A DNA stretch of 64,000 bases from Geodermatophilus bullaregiensis (GTDB taxonomy: Bacteria; Actinomycetota; Actinomycetes; Mycobacteriales; Geodermatophilaceae): positions 1,550,001 through 1,614,000 of the forward strand of contig NZ_JAFBCJ010000001.1 in NCBI RefSeq assembly GCF_016907675.1, read 5' to 3'. How positions within the stretch are numbered: the first letter of the stretch is position 1; every line of letters starts with the position of its first letter. A program made the position numbers and the translations under genes. Below, one piece after another: positions 1-7,600 of the stretch. The notes under the pieces are model-generated. The model made no database searches. It saw only the letters and a list, made by a program, of their open reading frames with translations, and was not told the origin of the DNA.

Positions 1-130
1 TCGCGGCAGTAGGGCTGCAGGACAGGATAGATCGCGCGCACGATGGTGGTCGACGTCTCCGCCCGGGGTTGGGTGGCAGTCGACCGGGTAGGGCGCAACG
101 GACCAAGATCCTCGAGACCCTGGAGGGACC

Positions 131-979
131 ATGCCCCGCCTCCCCGTCGGCACCGAGAACGGCCGGCCCGTCGAGCTGTACTTCGAGGACCACGGCACCG
201 GCCGCCCGGTCGTGCTGATCCACGGCTGGCCGCTGTCCGGCCGCTCCTGGGAGGCCCAGGTCGGGCCGCTCGTCGAGGCCGGCCACCGCGTGGTCACCTA
301 CGACCGCCGCGGCTTCGGCGCCTCGTCCCAGCCCTGGAGCGGCTACGACTACGACACCTTCGCCGCCGACCTCGACGCGCTGCTCACCTCGCTCGACCTG
401 ACCGACGTCGCCCTCGTCGGCTTCTCCATGGGCGGTGGCGAGGTCGTCCGGTACCTCTCCCGCCACGGCACCGCCCGGGTCAGCCGCGCGGTGCTGGCCG
501 CGGCCGTCCCGCCCTACCTGTACAAGAGCGCCGACAACCCCGACGGCGGACTCGACGACGCCACGATCGAGGGGTTCCAGCAGGGCGTCCGCAGCGACCG
601 GCCGGCCTTCCTCGACGGCTTCACGAAGGACTTCTTCACCCCCGGCGGCTCCGGCCTGCTCAGGGGTGCCGCCGTGAGCGAGCAGCAGCGGCAGTACGCG
701 CTCCGGATCGCGGAGGGCGCCTCGCCGAAGGGCACGCTGGACTGCATCACCGCCTTCGGCCGCACCGACTTCCGCGCCGACGTCGCGGCGGTCACGGTGC
801 CGACCCTGGTGATCCACGGCGACAGCGACGCGATCGTGCCCCTCGAGGTGAGCGGCAGGCGCGCGCACGAGGCGATCGCCGGGAGCGAGCTGGTCGTCAT
901 CGAGGGTGGTCCGCACGGCGTGAACACCTCGCACCCCGAGGAGTTCAACCGGGCGCTCATCTCCTTCCTCGCCCGCTGA
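131..979 (+). CDS. alpha/beta hydrolase, non-heme chloroperoxidase-like
   Basis: This is a 282-residue single-domain alpha/beta hydrolase. The oxyanion region HGWPLSG lies at residues 31-37 and the nucleophile elbow GFSMGG at 97-102, with Ser99 as nucleophile. The acid is probably the Asp in GDSDAIVP and the base the His in GGPHGVNT near the C-terminus, giving a complete Ser-Asp-His triad. The length and the DRRGFGASSQP segment match the cofactor-free haloperoxidase/esterase group. The natural substrate cannot be read from sequence. GGAGG (123-127) precedes the ATG. It is a single gene followed by a strong terminator. Bases 1-130 hold no gene I can support. Confidence 0.85.
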   Translation: MPRLPVGTENGRPVELYFEDHGTGRPVVLIHGWPLSGRSWEAQVGPLVEAGHRVVTYDRRGFGASSQPWSGYDYDTFAADLDALLTSLDLTDVALVGFSMGGGEVVRYLSRHGTARVSRAVLAAAVPPYLYKSADNPDGGLDDATIEGFQQGVRSDRPAFLDGFTKDFFTPGGSGLLRGAAVSEQQRQYALRIAEGASPKGTLDCITAFGRTDFRADVAAVTVPTLVIHGDSDAIVPLEVSGRRAHEAIAGSELVVIEGGPHGVNTSHPEEFNRALISFLAR

Positions 980-984
980 GAGAG

Positions 985-1014
985 GGGCCCGTCGCACCGG
1001 GGTGCGACGGGCCC
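985..1014 (+). terminator. intrinsic-type hairpin after the first hydrolase gene
   Basis: A 14-bp perfect inverted repeat (985-998 against 1001-1014) starts five bases after the stop codon. No clear T-tract follows, as is usual for high-GC actinobacterial terminators. Confidence 0.7.
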
Positions 1015-1076
1015 TCCGGGCGTGATCCGCGCCACACGTCGATGTCGTCTCAGACGTCTTGCGTCACCATGTCCCG

Positions 1077-1532
1077 ATGACCGCCGACGTCCCCGCGGGT
1101 CTGCCCGCCGAGCTGTTCACCACGATCGACCACGTCGGCATCGCCGTCCCCGACCTCGACCGGGCGATCGCCTTCTACGCGGACACCTTCGGCGTGCACT
1201 CGGTGCACGAGGAGACCAACGAGGAGCAGGGCGTCCGCGAGGCGATGCTCGCCGTCGGCAGCGGCGAGACGCGCATCCAGCTGCTGGCGCCCCTGACGCC
1301 CGAGTCGACGATCGCGAAGTTCATCGGCCGCTCGGGACCCGGCCTGCAGCAGCTGGCCTTCCGGGTCGACGACGTCGAGGCGGCCAGCGCCACCCTGCGC
1401 GAGCGCGGCCTGCGGCTGCTCTACGACACCCCCCGGCGGGGGACGTCGGACAGCCGGGTCAACTTCGTCCACCCCAAGGACGCCGGCGGCGTCCTCGTGG
1501 AACTGGTGCAGCCGGCGTCGTCCGGACACTGA
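1077..1532 (+). CDS. mce: methylmalonyl-CoA / ethylmalonyl-CoA epimerase
   Basis: A 151-residue VOC-fold protein, the usual size for methylmalonyl-CoA epimerase. The N-terminal IDHVGIAVPDLDRAIAFY and C-terminal NFVHPKDAGGVLVELVQP are family hallmarks; the His in DHVG and the Glu in LVELVQ are expected metal ligands. It interconverts (2R)- and (2S)-methylmalonyl-CoA, and in ethylmalonyl-CoA pathway organisms it also acts on ethylmalonyl-CoA. The location directly upstream of ccr, with a mutase and a cobalamin adenosyltransferase nearby, supports that double role by inference. A TTG at 1059 is possible, but the ATG at 1077 fits the family's N-terminus better. Confidence 0.88.
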   Translation: MTADVPAGLPAELFTTIDHVGIAVPDLDRAIAFYADTFGVHSVHEETNEEQGVREAMLAVGSGETRIQLLAPLTPESTIAKFIGRSGPGLQQLAFRVDDVEAASATLRERGLRLLYDTPRRGTSDSRVNFVHPKDAGGVLVELVQPASSGH

Positions 1533-1563
1533 CTCCCCCTGACGGGGGCTCCGATCGGGTTCC

Positions 1564-1575
1564 TACCCACCGGTA
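1564..1575. promoter_or_regulatory. putative operator motif upstream of ccr (site 1 of 3)
   Basis: The 12-mer TACCCACCGGTA has inverted TACC/GGTA ends and overlaps a possible -10 element (TAACAT, 1574-1579), about 63 bp before the ccr start. Near-identical sites occur upstream of the hydroxyacyl-CoA dehydrogenase gene (9441-9452) and ecm (14691-14702). The regulator is unknown; the binding role is inference. Confidence 0.45.
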
Positions 1576-1637
1576 ACATCTGGCGCCACCACCGCACCGC
1601 CCTCCACCGCCTCCGAGCCGACGACCCGGGAGACCGC

Positions 1638-2969
1638 GTGAACGAGATCAGGGACGCCATCCTCGCCGACCAGCTGGCCGACATCGGCGGGCTGCCGGTG
1701 CCGGAGTCCTACCGCGCCGTGCTGGTCCGCAAGGACGAGCAGGAGATGTTCGCGGGGATGCCGACCCGGGAGAAGGACCCCCGCAAGTCCCTCCACGTCG
1801 AGGACGTGCCCACCCCGGAGCTCGGCCCGGGCGAGGCGATCGTGGCGGTGATGGCGTCCTCGGTGAACTACAACACCGTCTGGACGTCGATCTTCGAGCC
1901 GGTGTCGACCTTCGGGTTCCTGGAGCGCTACGGCCGGCAGAACGACCTCACCAAGCGGCACGACCTGCCCTACCACGTGGTGGGCTCGGACCTGGCCGGC
2001 GTCGTGCTGCGGGTGGGCCCGGGCGTGAACAAGTGGAAGCCCGGCGACGAGGTCGTGGCGCACTGCCTGTCGGTGGAGCTGGAGGACCCGGCCGGCCACG
2101 ACGACACGATGATGGACCCGCAGCAGCGGATCTGGGGCTTCGAGACCAACTTCGGCGGCCTGGCCGAGCTGGCGCTGGTCAAGAGCAACCAGCTGATGCC
2201 CAAGCCGGCCCACCTGTCCTGGGAGGAGGCCGCCGCGCCCGGGCTGGTCAACTCCACCGCCTACCGGCAGCTGGTGTCCCGCAACGGCGCGGGCATGAAG
2301 CAGGGCGACGTCGTGCTGATCTGGGGCGCCTCGGGCGGGCTGGGTTCCTACGCCACCCAGATGGCCCTCAACGGCGGCGCCATCCCCGTCTGCGTGGTCT
2401 CCAGCCCGGAGAAGGCCGCCATCGTCCGCTCGCTGGGCGCCGAGCTGGTCATCGACCGCTCCGCGGAGGGCTACCGGTTCTGGAAGGACGAGGACACCCA
2501 GGACCCTCGGGAGTGGCAGCGGCTGGGCAAGAAGATCCGCGAGCTGACCGGCGGGGACGACGTCGACATCGTCTTCGAGCACCCCGGCCGGGAGACCTTC
2601 GGCGCGAGCGTGTACGTCGCCAAGAAGGGCGGCACGATCGTCACCTGCGCCTCCACCAGCGGGTACATGCACTCCTACGACAACCGCTACCTGTGGATGA
2701 ACCTCAAGCGGATCGTCGGGTCGCACTTCGCCAACTACAAGGAGGCGTGGGAGGCCAACCGGCTCATCGACAAGGGCCTGATCCACCCGACCCTGTCGAG
2801 GACCTACGCCATGGACGAGGTCGGCCAGGCCGCCTACGACATCCACCACAACCTGCACCAGGGCAAGGTCGGCGTGCTCACCCTCGCCCCCACCGAGGGC
2901 CTCGGCGTCAAGGACACCGCCAAGCGGGAGAGGCACCTCACCGCCATCAACCGCTTCCGCGGCATCTGA
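1638..2969 (+). CDS. ccr: crotonyl-CoA carboxylase/reductase
   Basis: A 443-residue member of the medium-chain dehydrogenase/reductase superfamily, specifically the Ccr group. It reductively carboxylates crotonyl-CoA with NADPH and CO2 to (2S)-ethylmalonyl-CoA. Visible hallmarks are the long N-terminal segment (FAGMPTREKDPRKSLHVEDV), HVVGSDLAGVVLRVGPGVN, the nucleotide-binding WGASGGLGSYATQMA near residue 230, and VFEHPGRETFGASVYV near 310, which is characteristic of Ccr rather than plain quinone reductases. It feeds the ethylmalonyl-CoA pathway (acetyl-CoA assimilation) and supplies ethylmalonyl extender units. The start is GTG with GGGAGA just upstream. A 16-bp terminator follows. Confidence 0.93.
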   Translation: MNEIRDAILADQLADIGGLPVPESYRAVLVRKDEQEMFAGMPTREKDPRKSLHVEDVPTPELGPGEAIVAVMASSVNYNTVWTSIFEPVSTFGFLERYGRQNDLTKRHDLPYHVVGSDLAGVVLRVGPGVNKWKPGDEVVAHCLSVELEDPAGHDDTMMDPQQRIWGFETNFGGLAELALVKSNQLMPKPAHLSWEEAAAPGLVNSTAYRQLVSRNGAGMKQGDVVLIWGASGGLGSYATQMALNGGAIPVCVVSSPEKAAIVRSLGAELVIDRSAEGYRFWKDEDTQDPREWQRLGKKIRELTGGDDVDIVFEHPGRETFGASVYVAKKGGTIVTCASTSGYMHSYDNRYLWMNLKRIVGSHFANYKEAWEANRLIDKGLIHPTLSRTYAMDEVGQAAYDIHHNLHQGKVGVLTLAPTEGLGVKDTAKRERHLTAINRFRGI

Positions 2970-2975
2970 CGGTCA

Positions 2976-3011
2976 CCGGTCCCGGACCCGGCGCACCGGG
3001 TCCGGGACCGG
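2976..3011 (+). terminator. hairpin terminator after ccr
   Basis: A perfect 16-bp inverted repeat (2976-2991 with 2996-3011) with tetraloop CGCA begins six bases after the ccr stop. It isolates ccr from the coiled-coil gene downstream. Confidence 0.75.
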
Positions 3012-3092
3012 CTGTCACCCAGGGGACCGCGGCGCCGGGGGTCCCGGTCCGGACCATGACGACCGCCCTCCGACTCTGCGAGGATGGGACCC

Positions 3093-4523
3093 ATGAGCGA
3101 CCCCCGCCGCGACCTGCTGCCGATGCGCGAGGCCCAGCACTCGTTCGACGTGGTGCTGCGGGGCTACGACCGCCACCAGGTGGCCGAGACCATCGAGCGC
3201 CTCGAGGCCGACATCCGCGTGGCGCTGGCCGACCGGGACGCCGCGGCCGGCCGGTCGGCCGACCTCGCCGGCCAGCTCTCGGCGATGCACGCGGAGATCG
3301 AGCAGCTGCGCCGCAAGGCCGCCAACGCCGGCCCGGCGACGTTCGAGAACATGAGCGAGCGCATCTCGCACATGCTGCGGCTGGCCGAGGAGGAGGCCGC
3401 CGACATCCGCGGGGCCGCCGAGCAGGACGCCCGCGCGCTGCGCGAGCACACCGCCGCCGAGGAGCGCGCGATGCTCGAGCGCCAGGCGGCCAGCCGGGCC
3501 GAGGTCGAGCGCATGCTCGCCGAGGCCCGCCAGAACGCCGAGCAGATCGCCAGCAAGGCGCAGATCCGCGCCGACGAGCTGGTGACCAAGGCGCAGGAGA
3601 AGGTCGCCCGGCTCGACGCCGAGTCGCAGGCCCGCCGCGCCAAGGTCGAGGAGGACTTCGAGATCGCGCAGCGCGCGCGCCGCGCCGACGCCGCGCGGAC
3701 CGAGGAGGAGCGCGAGCGGGCCTCGATCCAGGCGGCCCGGGACCGGGTGGCCGCTGCCGAGGCGCACGCGGCCGCCGTCGTGGGCGAGGCCGAGGCCTCC
3801 GCCGCCGCCATCCGGCGGATCCGTGACGAGCTGACCGGCCGGCTCGCCGAGGCCCGGCGGGTGCTCTCCACCCTGCCCGACCTCGCCGACCGGTCCCAGC
3901 AGCGCCCGGTTCCCGCGCAGGGACAGCCCGGCGCGCAGGCGCCGCAGGGCCAGGCACCGCAGCCTCCCCAGGGCCTGGCTCCGCAGGGCCAGCCCGCGGG
4001 GCCGCCGGAGCAGGCCGCTGCGCGCCGGGACGTCGACGGCCCGCCGACCGTCGTCCCGCCGGCGGCGGGCCCGCGCACCGCGGTCCAGCCGGCCGTCGGG
4101 CCGCAGACGGCGGTGCAGCAGGCCGTCCGCCCGCAGACGGCACCCCAGCCGGTGCCGCCGCGGCCCACGCCGCACGCCCGCCAGCCCGAGTCCCCGGCGC
4201 ACGGCGCCGGTGAGGCCGATGCCGCGCGCCAGCCCACCCGGGTGCCGGCTCCTCCCACCCAGCCGGCCGTGCAGCAGCCCGCACAGCAGGACGCCGGTGG
4301 TCTCCCGGCCGCGCAGACCCAGGTGATCCGGCCCGTCTCCGCGCCGGACCAGGGCGGCCGGCACGCGAGCGGTCCCTCCACCGGCTCCACGCGGACCGTC
4401 CCCGGGGAGCAGCCGTCGTCGGCTCCGGAGCCGGAGGGACCGCAGACGGCGGTGCAGCCGGCCGTCGGCACAGAGTCGTCCGCGGACACCGGTGGCCAGC
4501 CGGCCGTGCCCGGGCGCCGCTGA
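3093..4523 (+). CDS. DivIVA/Scy/FilP-type coiled-coil protein with Pro/Gln-rich tail
   Basis: About 476 residues. The N-terminal FDVVLRGYDRHQVAETIERLEADI resembles the DivIVA-type N-terminal segment. Residues to about 265 are an almost uninterrupted Glu/Ala/Arg heptad coiled coil. From about 270 to the end it is low-complexity Pro/Gln/Ala with recurring 'GPQTAVQPAV' blocks, probably disordered. Proteins of this kind, often labelled 'cellulose-binding', act as cytoskeletal scaffolds for polar growth in Streptomyces (Scy, FilP). In my memory of that genus they lie next to methylmalonyl-CoA epimerase, as here. The start at 3093 is chosen because GAGG (3080-3083) has 9-nt spacing to it; an in-frame ATG at 3084 is less likely. 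Confidence 0.75.
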   Translation: MSDPRRDLLPMREAQHSFDVVLRGYDRHQVAETIERLEADIRVALADRDAAAGRSADLAGQLSAMHAEIEQLRRKAANAGPATFENMSERISHMLRLAEEEAADIRGAAEQDARALREHTAAEERAMLERQAASRAEVERMLAEARQNAEQIASKAQIRADELVTKAQEKVARLDAESQARRAKVEEDFEIAQRARRADAARTEEERERASIQAARDRVAAAEAHAAAVVGEAEASAAAIRRIRDELTGRLAEARRVLSTLPDLADRSQQRPVPAQGQPGAQAPQGQAPQPPQGLAPQGQPAGPPEQAAARRDVDGPPTVVPPAAGPRTAVQPAVGPQTAVQQAVRPQTAPQPVPPRPTPHARQPESPAHGAGEADAARQPTRVPAPPTQPAVQQPAQQDAGGLPAAQTQVIRPVSAPDQGGRHASGPSTGSTRTVPGEQPSSAPEPEGPQTAVQPAVGTESSADTGGQPAVPGRR

Positions 4524-4589
4524 CGGCACACCCGCCACCCTGGTCCCACTCCGCGCGCGCCGCGCACCGCCGGGCGGTAGGCAGTCACC

Positions 4590-5582
4590 GTGCCCGACGC
4601 CGACCGAGCGGTGAGCGCCGGACCGCCGCCCGCCGCCCCGGACGGCGAGCCCGCTCCTCCCCCGCCGGCACCGCGCCGGCGCCGGGCGCGGCACCGGGCC
4701 CGACTCCCGGGACTGCTCGTCCCGCTCGTGTGCGGCGCCGTGCTGACGCTGGTCCTCCTCGTCGGCGGCGCTGCGCTGCTCGTGGCCCTCGACGCCCCCG
4801 CCGCTGCCCCCGCCGACGTCGGCCGGATCACCTCGGAGCCGCCGGCGTCGGGGGTGCCGGCGTCGAGGGTGCCGTCCGGGACGGACGCGCCGGCGCCGCC
4901 GCCCGCCCCGACCGGCGCGACGGTGGCCGACTGGCTGCCCGACGCGCTGCCCGGGGACACCGACCTGGCCGCCTCCGCCGCCGTCCGCGCCGAGCTGGCC
5001 GAGCAGGGCGTGCCGGCCGACCGGTTGCGCCCCGCGGAGGACGCCGTGCCGGGCGGGACCCCGCTCGCCGTCGTCGGCCCGGCGCCGGCCGGGTCGCGCG
5101 TGCTGGCCCGCTTCGACCGCCCCGGGGACGGCAGCGAGCTGCTGGTGGTGGACCCCGCCCCGGGGGAGCCGACCGCCGAGGAGCTCGACCGGCGCCGGGC
5201 GCTGGCCGAGGCGCTGCTGGCCAACCCGACCACCGGTGCCACCGGCGCGACGGCGGACGCCCTGTCCCGGGCCGCGGTCGACCAGCGGCTGCTCAGCCTG
5301 CTCGCCGGCCTGGCCGCCCGCGACGGCGTCGGCATCGCGTCCCTCCCGGTGCTCCCGGGCGAGGAGGGCTCGGCCGCGCCGGCCCGACGGGCCCTGCTGT
5401 CCGCCCTCGGTGGCGCGCCCGTGCCGGAGGACCCGGCGGCCACCGACCGTCTCGTGGCCTGGCTGGACGCCCAGCTGCCGCCCTTCGCGCCCGACGAGGT
5501 GCAGGTCACCGACGAGGGCGTGCTGGTCGCCTTCCGCTACGTCTCCGACCCCGACGCCGTGGTGACCGCCGCGACCCGGTGA
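4590..5582 (+). CDS. single-pass membrane-anchored protein of unknown function
   Basis: About 330 residues; not recognised. The N-terminus is Pro-rich then strongly basic (RRRRARHRAR), followed by one membrane helix near residues 40-67, giving a type II orientation with an external part. The external part opens with a Pro/Ala/Ser linker (to about 108) and continues as an Ala/Leu/Asp-rich domain without cysteines. PADRLRPAEDAV and WLDAQLPPFAPDEVQVTDEGVLVAFRY look like structured parts. The GTG start follows 66 bp after the coiled-coil gene, so the two may be co-transcribed; an envelope role near the growth machinery is only a guess. Confidence 0.6.
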   Translation: MPDADRAVSAGPPPAAPDGEPAPPPPAPRRRRARHRARLPGLLVPLVCGAVLTLVLLVGGAALLVALDAPAAAPADVGRITSEPPASGVPASRVPSGTDAPAPPPAPTGATVADWLPDALPGDTDLAASAAVRAELAEQGVPADRLRPAEDAVPGGTPLAVVGPAPAGSRVLARFDRPGDGSELLVVDPAPGEPTAEELDRRRALAEALLANPTTGATGATADALSRAAVDQRLLSLLAGLAARDGVGIASLPVLPGEEGSAAPARRALLSALGGAPVPEDPAATDRLVAWLDAQLPPFAPDEVQVTDEGVLVAFRYVSDPDAVVTAATR

Positions 5583-5703
5583 CGCCCCTCCGCCTGCGTC
5601 GGGGACGCCTCGAGGTGCGGCCCGGACGCGGACGAGGTAGACCGTGTGTCATCCCCACACCACTCTGCGGTACGACCGCAGGGCACTGAGCGCGGAGGAA
5701 CGA

Positions 5704-6588
5704 GTGACGAGGACGAGCCGGGTCCTGGTGGTGACGGCGCTGGCGGCGGCCGTCACCGGCCTGCCGACGTCGGCGGCGACCGCGGCCGAGGGCGGGCTGC
5801 TGCGGCTGGCCCACCTGTCCCCCGACACCCCGGCCGTCGACGTCTACGTCGACTCGGTCGCCGACCCGGCCGTCGGGCAGGTGTTCCCGGGCGTCGGCTA
5901 CGGCACGGTCTCGGAGTACCAGGACGTCCCGCCCGGCACCTACGCGATCAGCATGCGCGCGGCCGGTGCTGACGCAGCCAGCCCGCCGGTGCTGTCGACG
6001 ACCGTGCAGGTCGGCGCCGACAGCGCGCGGACGGTGGCCGGCGTCGGCCCGTTCGCCGACCTCGGGCTGGAGGTCCTGCAGGACGACCTGACGCCTCCCC
6101 CGGCCGGCAGCTCGCGGCTGCGCGTCATCGCCGCGGCGGCCGCGGCCGACACCCTCGACGTCGCCGTCCCCGGTGGCCCGGCCCTGGCCACCGACCTGGC
6201 CTTCGCCGACACCACCGGCTACGTCGACGTCCCGGCGGGCGCCGCGAGCATCACGGTGACCCCGGAGGGCGGGCAGCCGACCGAGCTGCCGGTGCAGGTG
6301 GCCGCGGGTTCCGTCTACAGCGTCCTGGTCCTGGACACCCCCGGCGGCGGGCTGGCCGTGCAGACGGCGCTCGACGCCGCCGGCCCCGGCGTCGTCCCGG
6401 CCGGTGGCGTGGAGGCCGGTGCCGGCGGCACGGCGGCGTCCGGGGGCTCGTCGCTGCCGGTCCTGGTCTCCGCGGCCGGCGGCTCCCTGGCGGTGGGTGC
6501 GGGCCTGTTCCTGGCGACGACGCGGGCCACGGCGGCCGGAGCCCTCCGGGGCCGCGGTCGGCACGCTCCCGGCTCGCGGGCGCGGTGA
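5704..6588 (+). CDS. secreted DUF4397-domain protein with C-terminal membrane tail
   Basis: About 294 residues. It has a Sec-type signal peptide (RTSRVLVV, hydrophobic stretch, cleavage around residues 25-28) and then two DUF4397-like modules: LRLAHLSPDTPAVDVYVD at about 32-49 and LRVIAAAAAADTLDVAVPGG at about 138-158. After a Gly/Ala linker comes a hydrophobic helix and a basic tail (RGRGRHAPGSRAR), the architecture of a surface-anchored protein. No canonical LPXTG is seen; SSLPVLVS precedes the helix. GGAGG (5694-5698) sets the GTG start at 5704. The stop overlaps the start of the sortase gene (GTGA), so the pair is translationally coupled. Confidence 0.75.
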   Translation: MTRTSRVLVVTALAAAVTGLPTSAATAAEGGLLRLAHLSPDTPAVDVYVDSVADPAVGQVFPGVGYGTVSEYQDVPPGTYAISMRAAGADAASPPVLSTTVQVGADSARTVAGVGPFADLGLEVLQDDLTPPPAGSSRLRVIAAAAAADTLDVAVPGGPALATDLAFADTTGYVDVPAGAASITVTPEGGQPTELPVQVAAGSVYSVLVLDTPGGGLAVQTALDAAGPGVVPAGGVEAGAGGTAASGGSSLPVLVSAAGGSLAVGAGLFLATTRATAAGALRGRGRHAPGSRAR

Positions 6589-7280
6589 CCGGCACCCGGT
6601 ACCGCGAGACCGCCCGCCGGCCGCGCCACCGCGCCCCCGTCCGGCCGGCGCAGCACCGCGCGTCCCGCTGGCGCGGACCGGCCACGCTCCGCCTGGTCCT
6701 GGCCCTCCTCGTCCTCGGTGCCGGCATGCTCGCCCTGCTCACCCCCACGTCCCCGGCGGGTACCGCGACGGCCGGCAGCACGGCGGCCGGCACGGCCCCG
6801 GCTCCGGTCGTCCTCGCGCAGCAGCCGGAGGCCGCCCCGGCCGCACCCACGCGGGTGCGGGTGCCGGGCATCGGGGTGGACAGCGGGCTGGTCGACCTCG
6901 GGCTGGACGCCGCCGGGGCGCTGGAGGTCCCGGCCGACCCCGGCACCGCCGGGTGGTACGCCGCGGGGACCGTGCCGGGCGCCGTCGGACCGGCCGTGGT
7001 CACCGGCCACGTGGACTCCGCCGACGGGCCCGCCGTCTTCTCCCGGCTGCGCGAGCTGACCGCCGGTGACGAGGTGCTCGTCGACCGCGCCGACGGGACG
7101 ACGGCCCGCTTCACCGTCACCCGCGTCGAGCGGCACCCCAAGGACGCCTTCCCGACCCGCGCCGTCTACGGCCCGACGGCGGACGCCCAGCTCCGGCTGG
7201 TCACCTGCGGCGGCGCGTTCGACCGCTCGGTGCGCAGCTACGAGGACAACGTGGTGGTGTTCGCGACGCTGGCGCGCTGA
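6585..7280 (+). CDS. class F sortase
   Basis: A 231-residue membrane-anchored transpeptidase with a basic N-terminus and one membrane helix at about 34-53. The sortase barrel has catalytic His142 (TGHVDS), Cys208 (VTCGG) and Arg217 (SVRSYEDN). VRVPGIGVDSGLVDLGLDAAG is typical of the actinobacterial class F group. It presumably cleaves a sorting signal and joins a surface protein to the envelope. The 4-nt overlap with the DUF4397 gene points to that protein as partner or substrate by inference. The minus-strand neighbour ends four bases downstream, so the genes converge tightly. Confidence 0.82.
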   Translation: MTGTRYRETARRPRHRAPVRPAQHRASRWRGPATLRLVLALLVLGAGMLALLTPTSPAGTATAGSTAAGTAPAPVVLAQQPEAAPAAPTRVRVPGIGVDSGLVDLGLDAAGALEVPADPGTAGWYAAGTVPGAVGPAVVTGHVDSADGPAVFSRLRELTAGDEVLVDRADGTTARFTVTRVERHPKDAFPTRAVYGPTADAQLRLVTCGGAFDRSVRSYEDNVVVFATLAR

Positions 7281-7284
7281 CGCG

Positions 7285-7593
7285 CTAGCGGCGGCGGTCC
7301 CGCGCCCGCCAGCAGGCGGTGTGCCAGTGCCGCCGCCAGTCCGCCGCGGAGTCGGTGTCCCACGGCTCGAGGTCGGAGTCGCGCGCGTAGGCCGGCCAGG
7401 TCACCAGGTGCGGTGTCCCGGGGCGGACCTCCTGGTCGCAGCCCGGGCAGCGGTAGGTCTTGCCGGTCGCCGACCCGGTGACGGTGCGGACCACCCAGTC
7501 GCCGTCGCCGGCCTCCTCCACGGGGTCGGGACGACGCAGCGGGGGGCGGCCGGTGGGCCGCCCCCCGCTGCGCGGTCGTCCCCGGCGGGGCAC
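7285..7593 (-). CDS. small Cys/His-containing actinobacterial protein
   Basis: 102 residues. The C-terminal half carries YRCPGCDQ, TPHLVTWP and RRHWHTACWRARDRR, giving a CxxC...H...HxxC pattern suggestive of zinc binding. Actinobacterial homologues in this neighbourhood are often labelled 'ATP/GTP-binding protein' without evidence. As I recall, they start with a similar MPRR-type basic segment, which supports the GTG at 7593. Against it, a perfect 17-bp hairpin (7535-7572) lies in the first codons; an in-frame GTG at 7521 would give a 78-residue protein starting after the hairpin. Confidence 0.6.
   Translation of the reverse strand: MPRRGRPRSGGRPTGRPPLRRPDPVEEAGDGDWVVRTVTGSATGKTYRCPGCDQEVRPGTPHLVTWPAYARDSDLEPWDTDSAADWRRHWHTACWRARDRRR
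7535..7572 (-). terminator. 17-bp perfect hairpin downstream of the hydroxyacyl-CoA dehydrogenase gene
   Basis: Arms 7535-7551 and 7556-7572 are perfectly complementary with loop GGTG, plus a bulged outer extension. It lies 29-66 nt past the stop of the 7601-9382 gene on the same strand and looks like its terminator, although it falls within the annotated 5' part of the next gene. Confidence 0.55.
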
Positions 7594-7600
7594 GGGCGCC

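Noticed and set aside
43-1080. 345-codon ORF over the first hydrolase
   Set aside because: It is frame-shifted from the hydrolase and has Arg/Pro/Gly-rich shadow composition.
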